The notes: a model not told the origin generated them from the letters alone. Numbered from the stretch's first letter, positions 1-8,886 are shown. The stretch is 34,826 nt of DNA from Opitutia bacterium (GCA_002721705.1 PBLJ01000061.1:1-34826); one strand, 5' to 3'. Numbers and translations are program-made.

Positions 1-241
1 GCTCACCTCCTTGGGCCGCAAAAATTATGATGTCCCAAAGAACCCAGAACAGGAGCAATATGAACAACAAGGAAATGAGCATGCTGTTGAGCAAGCGGTT
101 TTGCCGCCAGTATTGCTGGAATGCATTTTCCTGATAAAGGAAATCTTCCTCGGCGTACTCCTCCAGCGAAGTGTCGTAGGCACCGTCAACGACAGCTTCT
201 GCAGAGACTGCTTGGGGGTCATGCTCGACTGGGTCATCCAT
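1..241 (-). CDS. Small single-span membrane protein, 3' end outside window
   Basis: The frame starts at ATG 241 (reading MDDPVEHDPQ) and stays open for 80 codons to the left edge, so the C-terminus is missing. About 50 acidic, soluble residues (EEYAEEDFLYQENAFQQYW) precede one hydrophobic segment at about residues 55-75 (MLISLLFILLLFWVLWDIII), giving a probable single membrane span with the N-terminus outside the lipid. It begins 10 nt after the stop of the DUF1501 gene on the same strand, so it is almost certainly co-transcribed with it. I do not recognise a family. The short ORFs in other frames here have poor composition, while this one has the look of real coding sequence. Function is unknown; an accessory membrane part of the PSD1/DUF1501 system is only a guess from position. 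Confidence 0.6.
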   Translation of the reverse strand, partial: MDDPVEHDPQAVSAEAVVDGAYDTSLEEYAEEDFLYQENAFQQYWRQNRLLNSMLISLLFILLLFWVLWDIIIFAAQGGE

Positions 242-251
242 AAATCCGAAA

Positions 252-1712
252 TTAAGCTATGATATCATTAATGACATGGCCGTGAACGTCGGTCAAACGC
301 ATATCCCTGCCTCCCCATCGGAAGGTGGACCTCTCGTGATCCACGCCTAGAAGATGCAGCATGGTGGCATGCAGATCATGAATTTCGAGTTTGTTCTCCA
401 CCACGTGGTAGCCAAATTCGTCGGTAGCCCCGTAGGTCGTGCCTCCCTTGATTCCTCCGCCCGCCATCCAGAGAGAAAAGCCCCAAGGATGATGGTCCCG
501 ACCGTCTCCGCCTTGAGCAAAGGGCGTGCGCCCGAACTCTCCCGTCCAAACGACGAGGGTTTCTTCGAGGAGGCCGCGCTGCTTCAAATCCTTGAGCAAG
601 GCGCCAATGGGTTGGTCTACCGAACGAGCGTTCTTGGTATGCCCGTCTCGCAACTTTCCATGCTGATCCCAACGGTCGCCCGAACCACCTGGGCAAGTAA
701 GCTCGATAAAGCGAACACCGCGCTCCACCAAACGGCGAGCGGTTAGGCAAGAGCGAGCGAAGGTTTGGGTGCCTTTCCATTTCTGGTTGAAGCCGTAAGC
801 TTCCTTGAGGTATTCAGGCTCATCGGACAAATCCATCAACTCGGGCACTTCGATTTGCATACGATAGGCCAACTCGTGATTCGAAATGGCCGACTCGAGG
901 GCATCGTGTTCGCCCGCCCGCTTCAAGTTCTCGGCATCCAGTTTGCGCATGAGGCCAAGCTTGGCCTGCTGGATGGCGTCGGTGGGATCGCTGCGCACGA
1001 CGTTTGAGACTGGAGGGTTCGCCGCCTTGAAAACGCTGCCTTGGTAGGCCGCCGGCAGGAAACCAGCGTTGAAATTGTCCAAGCCGCCTGGTGGGATCAG
1101 GCCACCATTGATGACCACGAAGCCCGGCAGGTTCTGATTAAAGCTCCCCAAGCCATAACCAGCCCAAGCTCCCATACTGGGCCGACCTTGCAAGCCACTG
1201 CCGGTATGAAGGAAATAGTTGGCGTTGGTGTGTTCGGAGAAATTGGAGGTCATGGAACGGATCACGCAAAGATCATCCGCGTGCTCTCCAACGTGAGGAA
1301 AGAGGTCACTGACCGGGAGTCCGGACTTGCCATAGTTCTTGAATTGCCAAGGGCTGGCGAGAACCTTGCCGATGCTATTGAATTGGGTGGGTTGGACGTC
1401 CATGAGCTTGCGTGGATCCTGTCCATTGTGCTTGTTCAGCATCGGCTTGGGGTCGAAGGAGTCGACGTGCGACACCCCGCCGTCCATGTAGAGAAAGATG
1501 ACGCTTTTGGCCCTTGGTTGAAAATGCGGACGGCGTGGTTTCAACGGGTCAAAGGCCGAATGACGGTCTTTACCCGCGGAATCCAAACCCGCGAAGGACT
1601 TGTTTTGGAGCAAGGCCGAAAAGGCAGCGGCTCCAAAGCCCATTCCGCATGACTTCAGCATTTTGCGCCTTGTGGTGGGCGCTTCGCGATACCTGCCGCA
1701 ATGATGGCTCAT
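252..1712 (-). CDS. DUF1501 family protein, Tat-exported
   Basis: This 486-residue protein belongs to the DUF1501 family, a sulfatase/alkaline-phosphatase-superfamily relative that is very abundant in Planctomycetota and Verrucomicrobiota and whose reaction is not established. The N-terminus has a twin-arginine signal (TTRRKMLKSCG, then a hydrophobic AAAFSALL stretch), so it should be exported folded. Family hallmarks visible are the FLYMDGGVSHVDSFDPKP block near residue 75, the GEFGRTP motif, GRDHHPWGFSLWMAGGGIKGG, and the C-terminal HDLHATMLHLLGVDHERS and GRDMRLTDVHG blocks. It lies 16 nt downstream of the PSD1 gene; the two families are typically encoded as adjacent pairs. Family membership is secure, while any substrate, such as a polysaccharide product, is inference. 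Confidence 0.93.
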   Translation of the reverse strand: MSHHCGRYREAPTTRRKMLKSCGMGFGAAAFSALLQNKSFAGLDSAGKDRHSAFDPLKPRRPHFQPRAKSVIFLYMDGGVSHVDSFDPKPMLNKHNGQDPRKLMDVQPTQFNSIGKVLASPWQFKNYGKSGLPVSDLFPHVGEHADDLCVIRSMTSNFSEHTNANYFLHTGSGLQGRPSMGAWAGYGLGSFNQNLPGFVVINGGLIPPGGLDNFNAGFLPAAYQGSVFKAANPPVSNVVRSDPTDAIQQAKLGLMRKLDAENLKRAGEHDALESAISNHELAYRMQIEVPELMDLSDEPEYLKEAYGFNQKWKGTQTFARSCLTARRLVERGVRFIELTCPGGSGDRWDQHGKLRDGHTKNARSVDQPIGALLKDLKQRGLLEETLVVWTGEFGRTPFAQGGDGRDHHPWGFSLWMAGGGIKGGTTYGATDEFGYHVVENKLEIHDLHATMLHLLGVDHERSTFRWGGRDMRLTDVHGHVINDIIA

Positions 1713-1728
1713 GATTTAATGATCTCCC

Positions 1729-4700
1729 TTAGTTCAAATAAATGAATTCCTTGGCGTTTATGATGGCATGGACCAAATCTTTCCAAGGCAAGTCATTGTC
1801 TTCAGGCACTCCATGAAGCTTGGCTTGCGAAGCGAGAAACGCAAGTGATGCATCCATTTCCAATTCGCTGGGCATTCGCGAAAAAGCAGCCTCGTAGAGC
1901 ATGCGTATTCGCTCGTCTGTTTCGGTTGCCTGCCCACGGATGCGTTTGGCCCACAAATCCGCTTGTCCCACGACAAAAGGGTCATTCATCAGGATAAGAG
2001 CCTGGGAAGGCACGTTGGAAGTCGTTCGGCGACCCACGGCGTTGAAAGGGGAAGGAGCGTCGAAGGCCAACATGAAGGGGGAAAGAAAATTACGGCGCAC
2101 GGAAAGGTAGACACTGCGTCTGCCGCCGCCATCCAAGGGCCCTTGACCCGGTCGTCCCCTGCCCTGCATGAAATCGGTGAGGTAGGTGGAGACGGGAGGA
2201 CCGTACATCTTGGAATCCAGCCTACCCGATAGAAAAAGGAGGGAATCACGAATCGCTTCGGCTTGCAAGCGCCTGACGTTGGCTCTGCGCCACAAGAGAT
2301 TCGCAGGATCTTTCTCTTCGCCGTCCCCCCCCGCCAGACTGCTCATACGATAAGAGCGGCTCATCACGATTTCCTTGATCAAAGCCTTGACGGACCATTG
2401 ATGCTCCACGAGGCGACTGGCCAAATAGTCGAGTAACTCCGGATGGGTGGGTCTTTGACCCAGCACGCCGAAATCGTCGGTTGACGCCACGATGCCACGA
2501 CCAAAGAGGTGGTGCCACAAACGATTCGCCAAGACACGGGTTACAAAGGGGGTTCGTTTTGGATCGGTGATTTGACGAGCTAACTCAAGCCGCCCGCTTC
2601 CTACTTTTGGAGCTGGTTCATCCAAGCCGCCCAAGGCTTCGATGAATCGACGTGGCACGTCTTCTCCTCGGCTCCGGTGATTGCCGCGGACAAAAACGTA
2701 TTCGTCGTCCGCCGAACCATCCAGCATGGCCATCGCGGTCCTCGAATCCCTCTTTATCTCGCTTCTCAGTTGACGATGGCGGTCAAGAAATTCCTTGCCT
2801 GGAATTGAGTCGCCAAGCCCCAAGGCATCCTTGCGCTGCACCAACCAGTTGGCGATCTTCGCCCATTCCATGGATTGCGGTTCCGATCCCAAGCCATCCG
2901 CCAACTTGGCGGCAACCGACTGCAAATTGCTTGCAACCAGGTCCGTCAATTGCTCGCGGGTGGGCAATTCCCCCAATTTCTCCATACCGGCATAGAGGAG
3001 ATTGGGCGGATTATTCAAGTAAGCCATGACCTCGTTGCGAGCTCCTGAATCCGTTGACAGGTCGATCATCAAGACCTCGAAGTCATCCCCTGTGGTCGGC
3101 GTGAACTCAACGTGAAGGCGATGCCCAAGATAAGTTTGGCCCTTCCTGTCCAAGTCCTGAGAAGCCCAGGCAAGTTGGCCCGGTCGACCGACGTCGATGG
3201 AAGCATTGCGATGCAGGGGCCCCTGAATCAAACGATGCGAATCAACCACTGCAACCGCCTTTCCTTTGCCGCGAAGAAGATAATGGGCATCGCCGTTGAG
3301 GTTCGTAAAGGTGGGTGTACGCAAAGTAATGCCCGCTCGAACGAAATTGAGGCCTCCACCGGAATCCCTGGCCGAGTCGACGATGCGCAATCCTTTCCAT
3401 ACAGGATCTCGACGAGCCATGCCCCAGCGAGCCATGCCAACCAAGTCTCCTGATTCATTCAAGAGCAAATCGCCGGGCAATTTGGGGCGACGGCCAAAGG
3501 TGACGCCGTCTTGCATGAAGTCTCCGGGGCGAGGGGAAGCATAATTGACGGCCAACTCCAAGCGACCAAGGGCTTCCTTATAGCGAGTACGGCGATTGGT
3601 GGCGTCGGCGGAGGTTGAACGAACCAAGCTCCAGTCGGGTTTCTTGGCTCCCAACACCGCAACCAAGGGAGCCAACAAGCTGGCTCGATCTTTGCGGGCA
3701 CTCTCGAGAGAATCGACCCATGCTTGCAAAATCTTGTCGTCCAAACCCTCGGACTTGGCGTAAGCCGTAACGGTTTCCTTTTTGAATCCCGATTCCGATT
3801 GCACGGTCACGGCGACAGGAGAGGCCTTGGCTTGGTTGGTGAACACCACGTGATCCAATCCCACGTTCCCCCAAGAGCCTTGGCGCTTGTCGACAACCTG
3901 CAGGCGGGCTTCCGAGCCCTTCCATTTCCTGACGTCCCAAACGGTCTCGAACATGGTGTTGTTGCTCCGTCCGGTGGCCGAAAGGACAGCCTTGCCATCG
4001 ATCAATAGATTGACGCAAGTTTCCTTCTTGAAGGAGCCACCGCCAATGAGAAAGGTGACGTAGTCTCTCTCGATGCGGAAACGGGGACTGGTCAAGGTAC
4101 CCAACTGGTCATCGCCCAATCGAACGTTTGCGTTGGCAGGATCTTTGCGAACGTTGTGGGAGTTGACGAAATACTTTCCCTGTGGGCGGACGTCCTTTTG
4201 GTATTCCGCCTTCGTTGCAAGGGTTACCGGGCCTTTGCCGAATGCCGTGCCGGTGGAAAACCACTTGCCATAGGTCCCATCCTCGAAATCCGCAAAGACA
4301 ATGGGGCCATCCGCAGTTGGCTTGTCTTCCTTGAGCAGGTCCGCCTCGCCTACCTCACCCCTCAGGACTTTCCCTGCAGCCAACATGTACTTGGCGGAAT
4401 GCCGCGTGCCTTCCACCAACAAGGAGGAGACCTTCTTTGCCAAACCGGATGAACGTTCGAGCTCGTCCAACTTGCGGGAAACGTCTTCGTTTTGCACCAT
4501 GCTCTCATAACGAACCTGTCGGTAACCGGAACTCTGCAAGTAGCCTTGCAAGGCATAGAAATCCTTGGTGGAGATCGCATCGAACTTATGATCGTGGCAC
4601 CGGGCGCAGGCAATAGTAAGTCCCAGAAAGCTCTTGGAAAACACTCCAATCATGTTGTCGAAGCGATCGGCTTCGTCTTGACGAGTGTCCACTGGGGAAT

Positions 4701-5688
4701 GAATCCATTCACCGAGAAACCAAAACCCTGTTGCGAGAACGGATTCATTGGCTCCGGACTGAGGGTTCACTCGTGGACTTTCAAGCACGTCGCCCGCCAC
4801 GTGCTCGGTCACGAACTGGTCATAGGGAAGATCATCATTGAGCGATCTGATGAGATAGTCGCGATAGCGAAAGGCGTTGGGGGTGTTGTAATCAAACTCG
4901 TGCCCCCGGCTCTCGGCGTAGCGAAAGAGATCCATCCAGTGACGAGCCCATTTCTCGCCAAATTGCGGGGATGCCAACAAGCGATCGACGACTTTTTCAT
5001 AGGCATCGGGAGAATCATCCTCGACAAAAGCCTTTACCTCCTGAGCTGAAGGTGGCATGCCGCGAAGGTCGAAGGTGAGACGTCGCAGAATGGTTCTAGG
5101 ATCCGCCGCCTCGCCGGGGGGCAAACCAGCCTTTTCCAGTTTCTCGAGGATGAAACGATCGATGGGCAACTCCCCCCACTTGGCATCCTTGACGACGGGA
5201 AGCGAAGGTTTGGAGACGGCCTGCCAAGACCAATGCGAAGCCTTTCGCCCATCCATATCGAATTTCTTCTCCGCAACAGAGCCTTTGGGTTCTTCCTCTT
5301 CCGGCCAAGGAGCTCCCAGTTCAACCCATCTCTCCAGAATCTCTATCTCTCGCTCCGACAGTTTGGTTTTGGGCGGCATCTGCAAGTCGGGATCACGATA
5401 GCGAATCGCATCAATGAGCAAACTGCCGGCAAGATCGCCTGGCTTTACCGCGGGCCCATTGTCTCCTCCATGCAAAAGGCCTTTGCGGCTATCGAGGTAG
5501 AGATCACCCTTGAGTTTCTTGGCCTTGTGGGAATGACACTTGTAACAGCGCTCCGCCAAAAGAGGCCGTACTTTGGACTCGAAAAAGTCTAGATCTTCGC
5601 TCGAAAACTTCTCTTTGGCCAAGACCGGTTTGATCGCGGCAAAAAGGAGAACGATTACGAGGAAGGCATTTGCCTTTTTTCCAAACAT
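1729..5688 (-). CDS. PSD1 / DUF1549-DUF1553 exported cytochrome-like protein with beta-sandwich insert
   Basis: This protein of about 1319 residues has the planctomycete-type architecture. A signal peptide (MFGKKANAFLVIVLLFAAIKPVLA) is followed by a PSCyt1 cytochrome-c-like domain with a CYKCH haem motif (C48, C51, H52 from this start), DUF1549 at about 170-395 with a second CXXCH (CARCH, 361-365), and DUF1553 at about 1040-1290. Between them, at about 463-619, is a beta-sandwich segment (DFEDGTYGKW, FLIGGG, WGNVGLDHVVF) that resembles the accessory domain of levanase/GH32-type proteins. I chose ATG 5688 because it places the signal peptide at the N-terminus; the frame stays open to a TTG at 5748. 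It is the first gene of an operon with the DUF1501 gene. The family is widespread but its function is unproven; electron transfer during extracellular polysaccharide breakdown is a common conjecture. Confidence 0.92.
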   Translation of the reverse strand: MFGKKANAFLVIVLLFAAIKPVLAKEKFSSEDLDFFESKVRPLLAERCYKCHSHKAKKLKGDLYLDSRKGLLHGGDNGPAVKPGDLAGSLLIDAIRYRDPDLQMPPKTKLSEREIEILERWVELGAPWPEEEEPKGSVAEKKFDMDGRKASHWSWQAVSKPSLPVVKDAKWGELPIDRFILEKLEKAGLPPGEAADPRTILRRLTFDLRGMPPSAQEVKAFVEDDSPDAYEKVVDRLLASPQFGEKWARHWMDLFRYAESRGHEFDYNTPNAFRYRDYLIRSLNDDLPYDQFVTEHVAGDVLESPRVNPQSGANESVLATGFWFLGEWIHSPVDTRQDEADRFDNMIGVFSKSFLGLTIACARCHDHKFDAISTKDFYALQGYLQSSGYRQVRYESMVQNEDVSRKLDELERSSGLAKKVSSLLVEGTRHSAKYMLAAGKVLRGEVGEADLLKEDKPTADGPIVFADFEDGTYGKWFSTGTAFGKGPVTLATKAEYQKDVRPQGKYFVNSHNVRKDPANANVRLGDDQLGTLTSPRFRIERDYVTFLIGGGSFKKETCVNLLIDGKAVLSATGRSNNTMFETVWDVRKWKGSEARLQVVDKRQGSWGNVGLDHVVFTNQAKASPVAVTVQSESGFKKETVTAYAKSEGLDDKILQAWVDSLESARKDRASLLAPLVAVLGAKKPDWSLVRSTSADATNRRTRYKEALGRLELAVNYASPRPGDFMQDGVTFGRRPKLPGDLLLNESGDLVGMARWGMARRDPVWKGLRIVDSARDSGGGLNFVRAGITLRTPTFTNLNGDAHYLLRGKGKAVAVVDSHRLIQGPLHRNASIDVGRPGQLAWASQDLDRKGQTYLGHRLHVEFTPTTGDDFEVLMIDLSTDSGARNEVMAYLNNPPNLLYAGMEKLGELPTREQLTDLVASNLQSVAAKLADGLGSEPQSMEWAKIANWLVQRKDALGLGDSIPGKEFLDRHRQLRSEIKRDSRTAMAMLDGSADDEYVFVRGNHRSRGEDVPRRFIEALGGLDEPAPKVGSGRLELARQITDPKRTPFVTRVLANRLWHHLFGRGIVASTDDFGVLGQRPTHPELLDYLASRLVEHQWSVKALIKEIVMSRSYRMSSLAGGDGEEKDPANLLWRRANVRRLQAEAIRDSLLFLSGRLDSKMYGPPVSTYLTDFMQGRGRPGQGPLDGGGRRSVYLSVRRNFLSPFMLAFDAPSPFNAVGRRTTSNVPSQALILMNDPFVVGQADLWAKRIRGQATETDERIRMLYEAAFSRMPSELEMDASLAFLASQAKLHGVPEDNDLPWKDLVHAIINAKEFIYLN

Positions 5689-5748
5689 GGAAAAAAAGGT
5701 AAGCTTCGTAATTCGCGCGCGCAACCATTCAATAAACAAAATCGACAA

Positions 5749-6057
5749 ATGACGGAAAAAGGCTCGGCCAAGATTTTGATACGCTATTGCCCTCGGTGCA
5801 AATGGCTACCGCGAGCGTGTTGGATGTCACAGGAACTATTGAGCACTTTCAGCAAAGAATTAAGGGAGGTCGCTCTGGCTCCCGAACACGAGGTTGCAGG
5901 CCTGTTTCAAATCGAACTGGGCGATACGCTCATTTGGTGTCGCAAACGTGACGGTGGCTTTCCGCAAATCAAGGAACTCAAGCAACGAGTCCGTAATTTG
6001 GTTTGCCCGGATCGTGACCTTGGTCACCTGGACGATCCGAAAACCGATTCCGGATGA
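5749..6057 (+). CDS. SelT/SelW/SelH (Rdx) family thioredoxin-fold protein, Cys form
   Basis: This 102-residue protein carries the Rdx family signature near the N-terminus: YCPRCKWLPRACWMSQELL, with a CXXC pair at C14 and C17. In selenoprotein W/T/H relatives the second position is selenocysteine; here an ordinary Cys codon is used, so no recoding is needed. A second family block, WCRKRDGGFPQIKELKQRVRN, follows at about residues 63-82. Bacterial members are small cytosolic redox proteins of uncertain partner. The gene is divergent from the PSD1 operon with about 60 bp between starts, so the two promoters must be interleaved. Length is normal for the family. The last 30 or so bases overlap the end of a possible minus-strand ORF. 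Confidence 0.87.
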   Translation: MTEKGSAKILIRYCPRCKWLPRACWMSQELLSTFSKELREVALAPEHEVAGLFQIELGDTLIWCRKRDGGFPQIKELKQRVRNLVCPDRDLGHLDDPKTDSG

Positions 6058-6263
6058 CTAAGATCGTCTGATTTTGCCTTCGTGAAGGTTGCGTTACAAA
6101 ATCCCTTGCGCTCGAATATGCGCAACACTGACTCGCACACGTATCCGTGCAGCATAAGTCGTTGTTGGAGAACCGTGAAGTATTGAATCTCCATGACCAC
6201 GTGAGTTCTACCATTCAAGTGGTAGACACCCTCGCAAAATTCTTGGCAGATGGCGTTGAGCAT
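6024..6263 (-). CDS. Possible small hypothetical protein
   Basis: This is a 79-codon frame (MLNAICQEFCEGVYHLNG) following the lipoprotein gene on the same strand, with 22 nt between them. Its residue composition and codon choice are reasonable for a real protein, unlike the antisense frames nearby. It ends inside the last 34 bases of the convergent SelW-like gene. No Shine-Dalgarno sequence is visible before the ATG and the frame is open further upstream into the lipoprotein gene, so the true start is uncertain. There is no signal peptide or membrane segment. Four cysteines (C6, C10, C43, C56) are spread over the chain. I do not recognise a family, and it could equally be untranslated 3' sequence. 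Confidence 0.4.
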   Translation of the reverse strand: MLNAICQEFCEGVYHLNGRTHVVMEIQYFTVLQQRLMLHGYVCESVLRIFERKGFCNATFTKAKSDDLSHPESVFGSSR

Positions 6264-6285
6264 GGCTAGAAGGCGAGTACGAGAG

Positions 6286-7029
6286 TCAGAGCTGGAAACG
6301 CTCCTTCAGGTCCTTTGCAAACTGCCCGTAGGCTTTCTCCTTGAGGGCAAGGACCTGCTTGAGGTCCGAGCTTGCCCTGGTCAGTCGCGAACTCATGCGC
6401 TTGTCCTGCAAGGGCTCAGTCCGAATCAGGGTCCAATGACCCGTGGCGACGTCGATGAGGGCGGCCTTCACGCGAATCTGCACATGCTGGGTCTCATCTG
6501 GAATGAGACGACCGGCAATGGGCACCCAGGATAGTTGCTTGGCGGCTTGCTCGGGCTCGGAAGCCGATTCCAGGATACCCCAATAAACCAACATCTTGTT
6601 CGCTCCTCCCTTGGCGGCAGCCATGCGTAGGGATTTATCCATGCGGATGGATTCCTTGCCTCTTCGATCTTCACGGGGCTTAGGAGAAACGCCCGACAAA
6701 GGTACGATCTTGGCGAGAGGTTCAAGCGAACCTAGCATCTCCTTGTCGGGAAAGCGGGCCCCGGATTGAATGACCGCGAGAACGTCCCCTTTGTTCAATT
6801 CCAAGGGGTTTCGACCTCTTTCATCAAGAGCTTGGGCAATGTCTTCACTCGAAACCTCTTCGTTGACCCGTACGCCCAGCACCGAGAGTTCGTTCAATTC
6901 TCCTTGGTAGCCGTGACTGTTGCCGTATCGATATCCCACATTGGAAATCGAGCGCGTTTGGCATCCACCGAATAGCAGTATAGTCACCAAGGAAATCAAG
7001 CCGGTTACCACGATATTTCTAGTCTTCAT
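6286..7029 (-). CDS. Lipoprotein of unknown function, coupled to the OlsF-like gene
   Basis: This 247-residue protein has a short lipoprotein signal peptide (MKTRNIVVTGLISLVTILLF-GGC), with the lipidated cysteine at C23. The mature part is mixed alpha/beta with blocks such as LNKGDVLAVIQSGARFPDKEM and LAKIVPLSGVSP, and a basic, coiled-coil-prone C-terminus (LTRASSDLKQVLALKEKAYG). I cannot assign a family. Its ATG overlaps the stop codon of the upstream acyltransferase gene by one base (TAATG), so the two are translationally coupled and probably act together. A role at the envelope alongside ornithine-lipid synthesis is an inference from this coupling only. Confidence 0.8.
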   Translation of the reverse strand: MKTRNIVVTGLISLVTILLFGGCQTRSISNVGYRYGNSHGYQGELNELSVLGVRVNEEVSSEDIAQALDERGRNPLELNKGDVLAVIQSGARFPDKEMLGSLEPLAKIVPLSGVSPKPREDRRGKESIRMDKSLRMAAAKGGANKMLVYWGILESASEPEQAAKQLSWVPIAGRLIPDETQHVQIRVKAALIDVATGHWTLIRTEPLQDKRMSSRLTRASSDLKQVLALKEKAYGQFAKDLKERFQL

Positions 7030-8858
7030 TATTTTGTCCTTTCTTGCTGGTTTTTCTCTTTGTTGATATTTCTTTCCGACCGGGCGAGAATCATTTGCTT
7101 CATGCCTTCCTCACCTAGATAACGGCGAAGATGAGCATCGCTCGCGTCACGCAAATCCACTACGATGAGACCATCGAGGGCGTTGCCGAAATCGGGATCC
7201 ACGCCAAAACTAACGAAGGAACCTTTCATTTTCAGGTAGTGCTTCACCAGCACGGGCACTCCCTTCCCATCCGGTTCCACACTCGATATTATGGCTGAAA
7301 CTTCATCGATACTACGATCCTCGTCACGCACCCAGCGCTTCAAGGAACGCGGTAATTCCGAGCCCTTGAAGGGATGTTTCGCCCGCGCCCGTTTGGCCAT
7401 GTCAGGCGACCATTCCCTGTGCCGTAGGAAACGAACCATGAGGTTGCGGGAAAGCGGAGCGTAATCGGACGAGATGCTGACTGGGCCGTAAAGAACACAG
7501 CATCCGGGCCGTCTGTTCATAAATTCGCCTATCCCACGCCATAGCAAACCCAAGAGGGCGAACTTGCGCTGGTATTCAGGTCGGATGAAAGATCGCCCCA
7601 ATTCGACCGCAGGCCCCATCTCCTTGTAGAAACTTTTCCTAACGGAGAATAAACTGGGAAGATAAAGCCCTTTGCGGCCTCGTGTTCGAAGCACTTCCTC
7701 AACTACTGCCAGTCGATAACCTCCGACCAATTTCTTCTCTTTGCAGTCCCATGCGAACAGTTGATGATAATACTCGTCGAATGAATCCAAGTCTATGCTC
7801 TTGCCGGTACCCTCCCCCACGTCACGGAAAGTCACTTCGCGAAGAATTCCGATCTCACGCATGAGGTGGGGAATTTGCGAGGCTTGAGTGCAATATATCA
7901 CGAAATCGCCCTTGCGGGTCAACTCCGCTTCCTTAGGCAAATCTCGAATCTCCTGCTCGATTTTCTCCTGGGACGGGTGCTCGGCGAGAATTTCTCGAAC
8001 TGGCTCCTTGATTTTCAGAGTAGCCTTCTTGGTCGTTCCCCGCAAGGCATCGACCCGCAACCGAAGGTGGTCGTTCAACTCCTCGACATCTGAGAAATTT
8101 TGGATGCGAGAGGGGGCCAAGGCTTCGCCCACGCGAGCCCTTATGGAGGTGCCACGACGCTTCCATAACTCCCGACCAAGCAACAAGGTGCGCAAACGAG
8201 AATGAAGGCATCCGGCTCCTTGGAACCACAGGCTGTTGCGTCCCTCGAAAAACACCGGAACCACGGTCGCCTTGGTTTTCATGGCCATGGCCGCTACAGT
8301 CGGATTCCATGCCCCATCCGAAACGCTGAGGGTTTTCCATCTCCAATGGGAAACTTCTCCTGCCGGGAAAGCAGCCAGGCAACCTCCGTTCCTCAACCAG
8401 CCAAACACTCCCTTCAAGGCAGCAATATTTTTTCCGGGGGCGTTTTCTTCTCCTAGAATGTTTACTGGAAAAAGGGATGGGCGAAAGGCCTCGAACTGCT
8501 CCAGAATGGAATTGGCGAGCAATTTGCAATCCGGCCGCCGCTTCAGGATCAAGGACATCAAGGCCAAGCCATCCAGACCACCGAGGGGATGATTCGACAC
8601 TACCAACAAGGGGCCTTCTTCGGGGATGCGATCCAAGTCCTCATCGCACACTTCCAGGCGTGAACCCAAAGTTTCCAGTACGCTCTCGAAAATCGATGCG
8701 TCCGTCGACGACTCACGACTTTGGATCTCCGCTCGACGATAGGTTTCACCCAAATGCGGAAACCGTAAAAATGACTTTGCGATACGGGTGAGCGAACGCC
8801 CTCCCTTCAATCGTTCGTTCCATTCATTTTCTTTCAAAGGTGATTTTTTAGTTTTCAT
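7029..8858 (-). CDS. olsF: Bifunctional acyltransferase, OlsF-like ornithine lipid synthase candidate
   Basis: The protein is about 609 residues. The N-terminal half (about 70-300) is a PlsC/lysophospholipid acyltransferase domain with the variant active-site block SNHPLGGLDG (H90, D96) and an FPAGEVSHW motif. The C-terminal half (about 320-520) is a COG3176 GNAT-type acyl-ACP N-acyltransferase, with VGGYRLAVVEEVL, LYLPSLF and ELGRSFIRPEYQRKFALLGLLWRGIG. Two such domains in this order match OlsF enzymes, in which the C-terminal domain N-acylates ornithine from acyl-ACP and the N-terminal domain O-acylates the lyso-lipid. The same pair also occurs in proteins annotated only as hemolysin/acyltransferase, so the substrate is inferred. 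The start is uncertain: ATG 8858 directly follows GGGAGGC, and ATG 8906 and TTG 8942 lie upstream in frame. It is divergent from a sigma-54 activator. Confidence 0.82.
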   Translation of the reverse strand: MKTKKSPLKENEWNERLKGGRSLTRIAKSFLRFPHLGETYRRAEIQSRESSTDASIFESVLETLGSRLEVCDEDLDRIPEEGPLLVVSNHPLGGLDGLALMSLILKRRPDCKLLANSILEQFEAFRPSLFPVNILGEENAPGKNIAALKGVFGWLRNGGCLAAFPAGEVSHWRWKTLSVSDGAWNPTVAAMAMKTKATVVPVFFEGRNSLWFQGAGCLHSRLRTLLLGRELWKRRGTSIRARVGEALAPSRIQNFSDVEELNDHLRLRVDALRGTTKKATLKIKEPVREILAEHPSQEKIEQEIRDLPKEAELTRKGDFVIYCTQASQIPHLMREIGILREVTFRDVGEGTGKSIDLDSFDEYYHQLFAWDCKEKKLVGGYRLAVVEEVLRTRGRKGLYLPSLFSVRKSFYKEMGPAVELGRSFIRPEYQRKFALLGLLWRGIGEFMNRRPGCCVLYGPVSISSDYAPLSRNLMVRFLRHREWSPDMAKRARAKHPFKGSELPRSLKRWVRDEDRSIDEVSAIISSVEPDGKGVPVLVKHYLKMKGSFVSFGVDPDFGNALDGLIVVDLRDASDAHLRRYLGEEGMKQMILARSERNINKEKNQQERTK

Positions 8859-8870
8859 GCCTCCCTTAAT

Positions 8871-8886
8871 CGCTGTTTTCGCGCCA
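8871..8886 (-). promoter_or_regulatory. Candidate sigma-54 (-24/-12) promoter for the olsF-like operon
   Basis: Read on the minus strand the sequence is TGGCGCGAAAACAGCG. It keeps the invariant GG and GC dinucleotides with exactly 10 nt between them and agrees with TGGCACG at the -24 side, but poorly with TTGCA at the -12 side. If used, transcription would begin almost at ATG 8858, leaving essentially no leader, which is a weakness. The adjacent divergent gene encodes a GAFTGA-containing sigma-54 activator, and this context is the main support. Confidence 0.3.

Noticed and set aside
1041-1652. 203-codon plus-strand frame antisense to the DUF1501 gene
   Set aside because: No recognisable domain; the antisense strand encodes continuous DUF1501 blocks.
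5749-6057. SelW-like gene as a true selenoprotein
   Set aside because: The redox site is C-x-x-C with a normal Cys codon; there is no in-frame UGA.
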